A program made the position numbers and the translations under genes. From positions 1-8,510 of the forward strand of contig CABQNH010000053.1 in assembly GCA_902465435.1 (NCBI GenBank): a DNA stretch of 8,510 nt, written 5' to 3'. Positions 7,301 to 8,510 of this stretch are shown piece by piece. The DNA is from an uncultured Eubacteriales bacterium (GTDB lineage: Bacteria > Bacillota > Clostridia > Oscillospirales > Oscillospiraceae). Each line of letters opens with the position of its first letter. Position 1 is the first letter of the stretch. The notes below the pieces were generated by a model. That model searched no databases. It was given only the letters and a program-made list of their open reading frames with translations, and was not told where the DNA came from.

Positions 7301-8510
7301 TATAACGTTGTGGAGCCGACCTGCACGGAAGAAGGATACACGGAATGCACCTGCGCAAACTGCGATTACAATGACATTCTGGCCTCTTCGATCGTTCCGG
7401 CCTTGGGTCACGACTACAGCATCTGTCCGGAAGCGGGCGATAAAAACTATGTGGCTCCGACCTGCACGGAAGACGGCATGGCGAATTACATGTGCTCGCG
7501 CTGCGGCGCATATGATTCTGAAATCACGGTAATTCCGGCAACGGGACATCAGTTTGTCAACCACGTCTGCACGGTTTGCGGACTGGCTGAGACGGCAAAG
7601 CGCTATACGAAGATGACGACCGCGGCATTCGATGATGTTGAGCATTTCATTCTGGCTGTGGAAGTTGACGGCGTGTATTATGCGCTTACGGAAACAGAAA
7701 AGGGTGACTATCTGCTTGGCGAGGAGATCGAGGTTTCGGATGGTACGGCGCTGCTTTACGCCGGCAGCACCTGCGCGCGCCTGACTCCCGATCTGGAGAC
7801 TAAGAACTATAGTCAGACGCTGACCGGCTTGGGCTTCCAGACGGGCGAGGGCAGCTACCTGCATCTCAACAGCGCGTCTGTCAACTTCGGCACGACGGGC
7901 ACAAACGGAATCTTCACCGTGAAGGATGCCTGGACCAATACGACATTCCGCCTTTATGCGGAAGAGAGCGGCCAGTATCTGTATTATGACGCAGCGGAGA
8001 ATTGCTTTGGCCTTACGGAAAGCGTCAACAAGGCAGCTGCAATTACCTTCTTCAAGAGCAGCGCTGTGGATATTACGGAAAACGGCACAATTGTGACATC
8101 GCTGCAGCTGGCTGCAGATGCATCCGGCAAGCTGGGCTACCTCTACAACCTGAGCGGCAAGGTAACGTCGGCGGTCTGGTCAAGCGATAATGAAGATGTG
8201 ATCTTGATCGATGAGACGACCGGTGATTACTATACGGGAACTACCGGAACGGCGAATGTCACGGTTACGCTTTATACTACGGCCTCCGATGGCTATTCGA
8301 ATGCAAGAACCTTTACGACGACGATTCCGGTCAGCGTTGGTGGTGCGCATCTGCACAGCTACACGTCGACGATCATTGCGCCGACCTGTACCGAAGAGGG
8401 CTATACGCTTTATACCTGTACCTGCGGCGAAAGCTACCGGGCGGACACCGTACCGGCCCTTGGCCACGATCTCGTCGTGGACGCGGCAGTCGCCGCGACC
8501 TGCACGGAAA
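1331..8510 (+). CDS. Giant secreted endonuclease I with repeat stalk (3' end outside window)
   Basis: One frame stays open from ATG 1331 (GGAGG at 1318-1322, 8 nt upstream) to the window end: at least 2393 residues with no stop. Residues 1-33 are a signal peptide (Arg/Lys start, hydrophobic MLLLLAMLVSLFSGL, likely cleavage after AEA or AEAA). Residues 56-270 are an endonuclease I (His-Me finger) domain, which cleaves DNA and often RNA outside the cell. The rest is a stalk: divergent InlB-type domain 294-364; InlB-type repeats 367-446, 721-801, 1401-1481; beta-rich domains 447-608, 812-976, 1107-1255, 1482-1674, 1797-1946 and about 2088-2247; CxxC blocks 609-718, 977-1106, 1256-1400, 1675-1796, 1947-2087 and 2340 onward; Big2-like domain 2248-2339. 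Typical endonuclease I proteins have 200-400 residues, so most of this one is stalk. It appears monocistronic at its 5' side. Anchor signals would be in the missing C-terminus. Its role in eDNA use or matrix remodelling is inferred. Confidence 0.96.
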   Translation, partial: MQTKPARRALSMLLLLAMLVSLFSGLTLTAEAASYKYNSGKRGEVCTALSADAVAYYTGSYTYEKLSALSASSLRSSLRTLVNSSNSTVGYNGLKTYFKYTDAYQGSTSKLQLFYCSGTTTSSWDGAATWNREHMWPDSKGGSAVQGDLNAMRPTDPYVNSKRGNYPYGNVSDGSAANANATNGNKLGGYVGGGYFEPLDNVKGDVARVVLYDYMMNDNATISLLIQSETVLLDWMQLDPVDTYEMSRNDSVESIQGSRNPFIDYPEFGWLILGKSIPSGITTPSGNAGGGTSSYTVSAVSSNTAYGTVAVSGTVVTATPKTGYYASGYSLSPSGAATVTQNGNTFTLSNLTANCTLTVQFAAKTAVTLSFSVPSGVTQSAISGYAGESITLPTPSGTPSATAHSYEFLGWTESSLDNATVKPTVYAAGSSYIPTASKTLYALYRYTVSDGSGSADSFGLFTGTAIENGSYVIVDSNTGYAWTSTISGNWIKPSASTYTGDTISQPDASVVFQISNGVISTTDSSITGNTEITSASAKTVSYSANGTVWTFNYADSVWTITSTAGQMSLNGTYGWRPYSGGYGNNKTFRLYKAGSGGTTYYTTVLGDACSHTNVVSVAAVAATCTQTGTTAGTKCADCGAILSGCTQTDALGHSFGSYSTNQNGTHSRTCARCAEKETVNCTYTSVVTAPTETEQGYTTHTCTVCAYSYRDTYVPALGSKLTVAFRVPDGVAAVDSQYAYSGNSITLPDVSGAPSDTSRSHRFLGWTDTQLDNVAEKPTILEAGSSYTVTADVTLHAVYSYTVSGSTGSGDYVKVTTAPSDWSGDYVIVYEAGSYIFDGSLTKLDAASNYQSVTITNNTIPASEADAYRFTVEKADDGYTLKSASGYYIGTTSNANTLLSSTSTAYTNTLSLDSDGNATILSSGGAYLRFNAASGQTRFRYYKSGSYTAQKAIALYAKDGASGTTYYTTVITAAQACQHANKTHTAAVAASCLTPGNTEYWYCADCGGYFSDEACTSAITKSQTVIAATGHTYTAETVEPTCTQEGKTTYTCANCGDSYTETLAALGHSWDAGTVTTPATETTDGVMTYTCTVCGTSKTEAIPALGESISYTLVDSVTSGTDYIMAFLYNGTYYAVGAHSGSQCAVYEVTVTDGVITLKQGEAHLWTVTAVDGTENGYTIANSGKFLSGTSGSTTLSSSTSACTWTLADGSMEGTFRFGIGKRVISLYGGTRVKNYSTASTATSYVFDLYLFANACSHSNTKTERVEATCTENGYERVVCADCGKEISYTVLLQGHDYQVVSEVKATCTQDGSIQYQCSRCDSTKVETVKALGHNYEVTASAAATCEEDGYTTYTCTNCKQSYTDTENALGHQWELTTSVADEYDLYTCKNCGATKRVNVYTISFSVPNGVTTPESMSSKDGETVTLPTPAGTPTANAQPYSFAGWVVGTVEDTTLTPDFYEAGAQYTVSGSVTLTALYRYVGAESFGGEGVFALVTEPSVLADGWKLVIVSSGYSTNMALGCDYASSNTTFDGVAVTVSRNTVTPGEAVQIFTVVKNADGSISLLSDLTDSGDNDYYLASASNTKNDIQLCTYTGTIGEEAKWTVSVNTDGTIKLTSGNYSRNTVLFNSTNGGLFTCYGETYYGSETQPSNIYGIRLFASNPVYHFTTELVQNCEHAQMNWTDNGDGTCTGVCANTACGYTVTRAHTFVETERTEPTCLTDGTANYVCTSCGATKEETLAATGHSYVVTDTKVGDCQNEGSATYTCENCGDSYVESTGFGTHHFVDGVCSICGAKAYTRVTTAPESWEGDYLLVFEADEQNGYVFDGKTDASGNYAEGTFVSDGVISVKDADSSMLHIVKDGDAYLVQNADGKYFSYTSGTANGFAVNTSGASYTISLAEGGDVLLKNSGSGVLRFNTSAKQFRFYKASSYTGMGKVYLYEKSGTCHHVWTVKEEIPATCKATGLIEYVCSNCGETKLVETPMLQHSYIYNVVEPTCTEEGYTECTCANCDYNDILASSIVPALGHDYSICPEAGDKNYVAPTCTEDGMANYMCSRCGAYDSEITVIPATGHQFVNHVCTVCGLAETAKRYTKMTTAAFDDVEHFILAVEVDGVYYALTETEKGDYLLGEEIEVSDGTALLYAGSTCARLTPDLETKNYSQTLTGLGFQTGEGSYLHLNSASVNFGTTGTNGIFTVKDAWTNTTFRLYAEESGQYLYYDAAENCFGLTESVNKAAAITFFKSSAVDITENGTIVTSLQLAADASGKLGYLYNLSGKVTSAVWSSDNEDVILIDETTGDYYTGTTGTANVTVTLYTTASDGYSNARTFTTTIPVSVGGAHLHSYTSTIIAPTCTEEGYTLYTCTCGESYRADTVPALGHDLVVDAAVAATCTE
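1496..2140 (+). other. Endonuclease I domain (residues about 56-270)
   Basis: The core motif WNREHMWP (residues 130-137) matches the WxREHVxP signature of the family. His134 is the expected general base and Glu133 a metal ligand. Next come GDLNAMRPTD (147-156) and VNSKRGN (159-165), whose Asn160 corresponds to the second metal ligand. GDVARVVLYDYM (204-215), LLDWMQLDPVD (232-242) and GSRNPFIDYPE (257-267) complete the usual C-terminal half. All key catalytic positions are present, so the enzyme should be active. The usual GDLHNLRP-type stretch is GDLNAMRP here, a minor variation that keeps the Arg and Pro. Confidence 0.93.
2210..2422 (+). other. Divergent InlB-type domain (residues 294-364)
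   Basis: The segment SYTVSAVSSNTAYGTVAVSG followed by VTATPKTGYYASGYSLSPSG and LTANCTLTVQF resembles divergent InlB B-repeat domains of bacterial surface proteins (small beta sandwich, GTV turn, ATP.GY strand, closing LTVQF). It links the nuclease to the repeating stalk after a Gly/Ser/Thr linker at residues 278-293. Confidence 0.65.
2429..2668 (+). repeat. InlB-type repeat, copy A (residues 367-446)
   Basis: It shows the family order SFSVPSGV, then G-x-SITLPTPSG, then YEFLGWTE, then YAAGSSYIP and TLYALYRY. The GW core and the L-x-A-x-Y end are diagnostic of Listeria-Bacteroides (Flg_new-like) repeats. A 17-nt stretch over FLGWT (2552-2568) is identical in copy B. Confidence 0.75.
3155..3484 (+). 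repeat. CxxC block 1, three units (residues 609-718)
   Basis: The CxxC pairs are CADC, CARC and CTVC. The first and third have a leading Thr-Cys or Thr partner and a closing (A)LG(H). The middle unit is the variant NGTHSRTCARC, in which a Gly-Thr-His-Ser stretch replaces the usual TCT..G..Y. The block opens with CSH, a start shared by most other blocks (CQH, CSH, CEH, CHH). Confidence 0.75.
3491..3733 (+). repeat. InlB-type repeat, copy B (residues 721-801)
   Basis: It has the same order as copy A: AFRVPDGV, NSITLPDVSG, HRFLGWTD, LEAGSSYTV, TLHAVYSY. It is the closest relative of copy A, sharing the LDN peptide after GWT and the 17-nt identity at 3617-3633, which points to fairly recent duplication of this part of the gene. 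Confidence 0.75.
4259..4648 (+). repeat. CxxC block 2, three units (residues 977-1106)
   Basis: The block opens with CQH and has CADC, CANC and CTVC. The middle unit is the cleanest example: EPTCTQEGKTTYTCANCGDS followed by YTETLAALGH. The first unit carries an insertion (GGYFSDEACTSAIT) between its CxxC and the closing TGH. The third has lost the leading Cys (TPATETTDGVMTYTC). Confidence 0.75.
5096..5530 (+). repeat. CxxC block 3, four units (residues 1256-1400)
   Basis: Pairs are CADC, CSRC, CTNC and CKNC. The first three keep the leading ATCTE/ATCTQ/ATCEE cysteine and a closing QGH or ALGH. The last unit is worn (TTSVADEYDLYTCKNC, no leading Cys, no closing GH) and runs straight into InlB-type copy C. 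Confidence 0.75.
5531..5773 (+). repeat. InlB-type repeat, copy C (residues 1401-1481)
   Basis: It runs SFSVPNGV, ETVTLPTPAG, YSFAGWVV, YEAGAQYTV, TLTALYRY. The GW core is kept but the following stretch (GTVEDTTLTPDF) differs from copies A and B. It directly follows a CxxC block, as copy B does. Confidence 0.72.
6353..6718 (+). repeat. CxxC block 4 (residues 1675-1796)
   Basis: The block opens with CEH and a variant GDGTCTGVCANTACGY unit with irregular cysteine spacing. Canonical CTSC and CENC units follow, and it ends with the short cap HHFVDGVCSICGAK, which joins directly to the next VTTAP domain. The same type of cap ends block 5 (HQFVNHVCTVCG). Confidence 0.72.
7169..7591 (+). repeat. 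CxxC block 5, three units plus cap (residues 1947-2087)
   Basis: Pairs are CSNC, CANC, CSRC and the cap CTVC. The second unit begins EPTCTEEGYTECTCANC and has an extra cysteine. The third is preceded by a short insertion (CPEAGDKNYV). The cap leads into the last beta-rich domain. Confidence 0.75.
8072..8347 (+). other. Big2-like Ig domain (residues 2248-2339)
   Basis: The sequence around VWSSDNEDVILIDETTGDYY, then GTTGTANVTVTLY and TTIPVSV, follows the bacterial Ig-like group 2 order: W-S-S-x-x-x-x-V, the I-D-x-x-T-G turn, G-T-A-x-V-T-V strand and closing V strand. It is the only copy in the window and breaks the regular module rotation. Confidence 0.55.
8348..8510 (+). repeat. CxxC block 6, cut by the window end (from residue 2340)
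   Basis: It opens HLHSY rather than with a C-x-H start. The first unit reads APTCTEEGYTLYTCTCGESY, giving C-x-C where the others have C-x-x-C, then VPALGH. A second unit starts (AATCTE) and is cut off. The array therefore continues beyond the window. Confidence 0.7.

Larger units (their letters stand above)
2669..8071 (+). repeat. Six beta-rich stalk domains of an unnamed type
   Basis: Six related segments alternate with other modules: 2669-3154, 3764-4258, 4649-5095, 5774-6352, 6719-7168 and 7592 to about 8071. The clearest start is Y-x-x-VTTAP-x-x-W-x-GDY-hydrophobic-hydrophobic-V-x-E (copies at 3764 and 6722). A middle G-x-Y-hydrophobic strand and an end of RFNxxxxxFRxYK, then a hydrophobic-YxK strand, are shared by these two and recur more loosely in the others (FRLYKAGSG at about 3091, FRLYAEESG at about 7950). 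Similar segments follow other gut-bacterial endonuclease I domains in my recollection. I cannot name a family; a beta-trefoil-like or Ig-like fold is a guess. Confidence 0.6.

Noticed and set aside
3155..7591. CxxC units as intracellular zinc-ribbon DNA-binding domains
   Set aside because: The protein has a signal peptide and other extracellular modules, so these units belong to the secreted stalk rather than to a transcription factor or polymerase subunit.
6548..7864. Minus-strand open frame of 438 codons
   Set aside because: Complement of the repeat stalk in the same phase; its internal repetition (AVRAGI/AGR-like) simply mirrors the sense repeats.
3155..8510. CRISPR-like or tandem DNA repeats in the stalk region
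   Set aside because: The periodicity is at protein level with variable DNA and variable spacing inside one reading frame. There are no identical direct repeats with unique spacers.

Overview
The window is bacterial and reads like the chromosome of an anaerobic gut Clostridia member, probably Oscillospiraceae/Ruminococcaceae. This is inferred from three things: canonical GGAGG ribosome-binding sites with TTGACA/TATAAT-type promoters, GC-rich third positions with almost no TTA/CTA/TCA codons, and a giant secreted protein built from InlB-like and Cys-xx-Cys repeats of the kind common in that group. No single feature fixes the species.

Layout. (1) Bases 1 to about 850 hold a compact block on the minus strand: two short transcription units, each opened by a near-identical TTGACA-N17-TATACT promoter and short leader. 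The first encodes a 41-residue acidic protein and ends in a strong nested hairpin terminator. The second encodes a 96-residue charged protein. Neither protein is recognised. The block looks like part of a mobile or accessory segment. (2) Bases 856-1111 on the plus strand are the 3' remnant of an ABC transporter ATPase of the MacB/LolD type. Walker B, D-loop and H-loop are intact, the signature motif is garbled, and Walker A is absent. The accessory block sits exactly where its 5' half should be. A terminator follows at 1138-1183. (3) Bases 1184-1330 carry the control region of the main gene: a promoter, a perfect palindrome over its -35 element and a small 5' UTR hairpin. (4) From 1331 to the end of the window runs one uninterrupted plus-strand frame of at least 2393 codons. 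It encodes a secreted endonuclease I family enzyme (H-N-H/His-Me finger fold) followed by a very long array of extracellular modules.

The giant protein is the main content. After a signal peptide and a complete nuclease domain (about residues 56-270) there is one divergent InlB-type domain. Modules then repeat in rotation: an InlB-type repeat of about 80 residues (three copies), a beta-rich domain of about 150-190 residues (six related segments), and blocks of short units with a T-C...Y-x-C-x-x-C...G-H pattern (17 canonical CxxC pairs). A Big2-like domain comes before the last visible block. The C-terminus, and so the way the protein is anchored, lies outside the window. The simplest reading is a cell-surface or matrix-attached DNase on a long repetitive stalk, for nucleic acid scavenging or biofilm/eDNA remodelling. 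The nuclease is well supported by sequence; the role of the stalk is inference.
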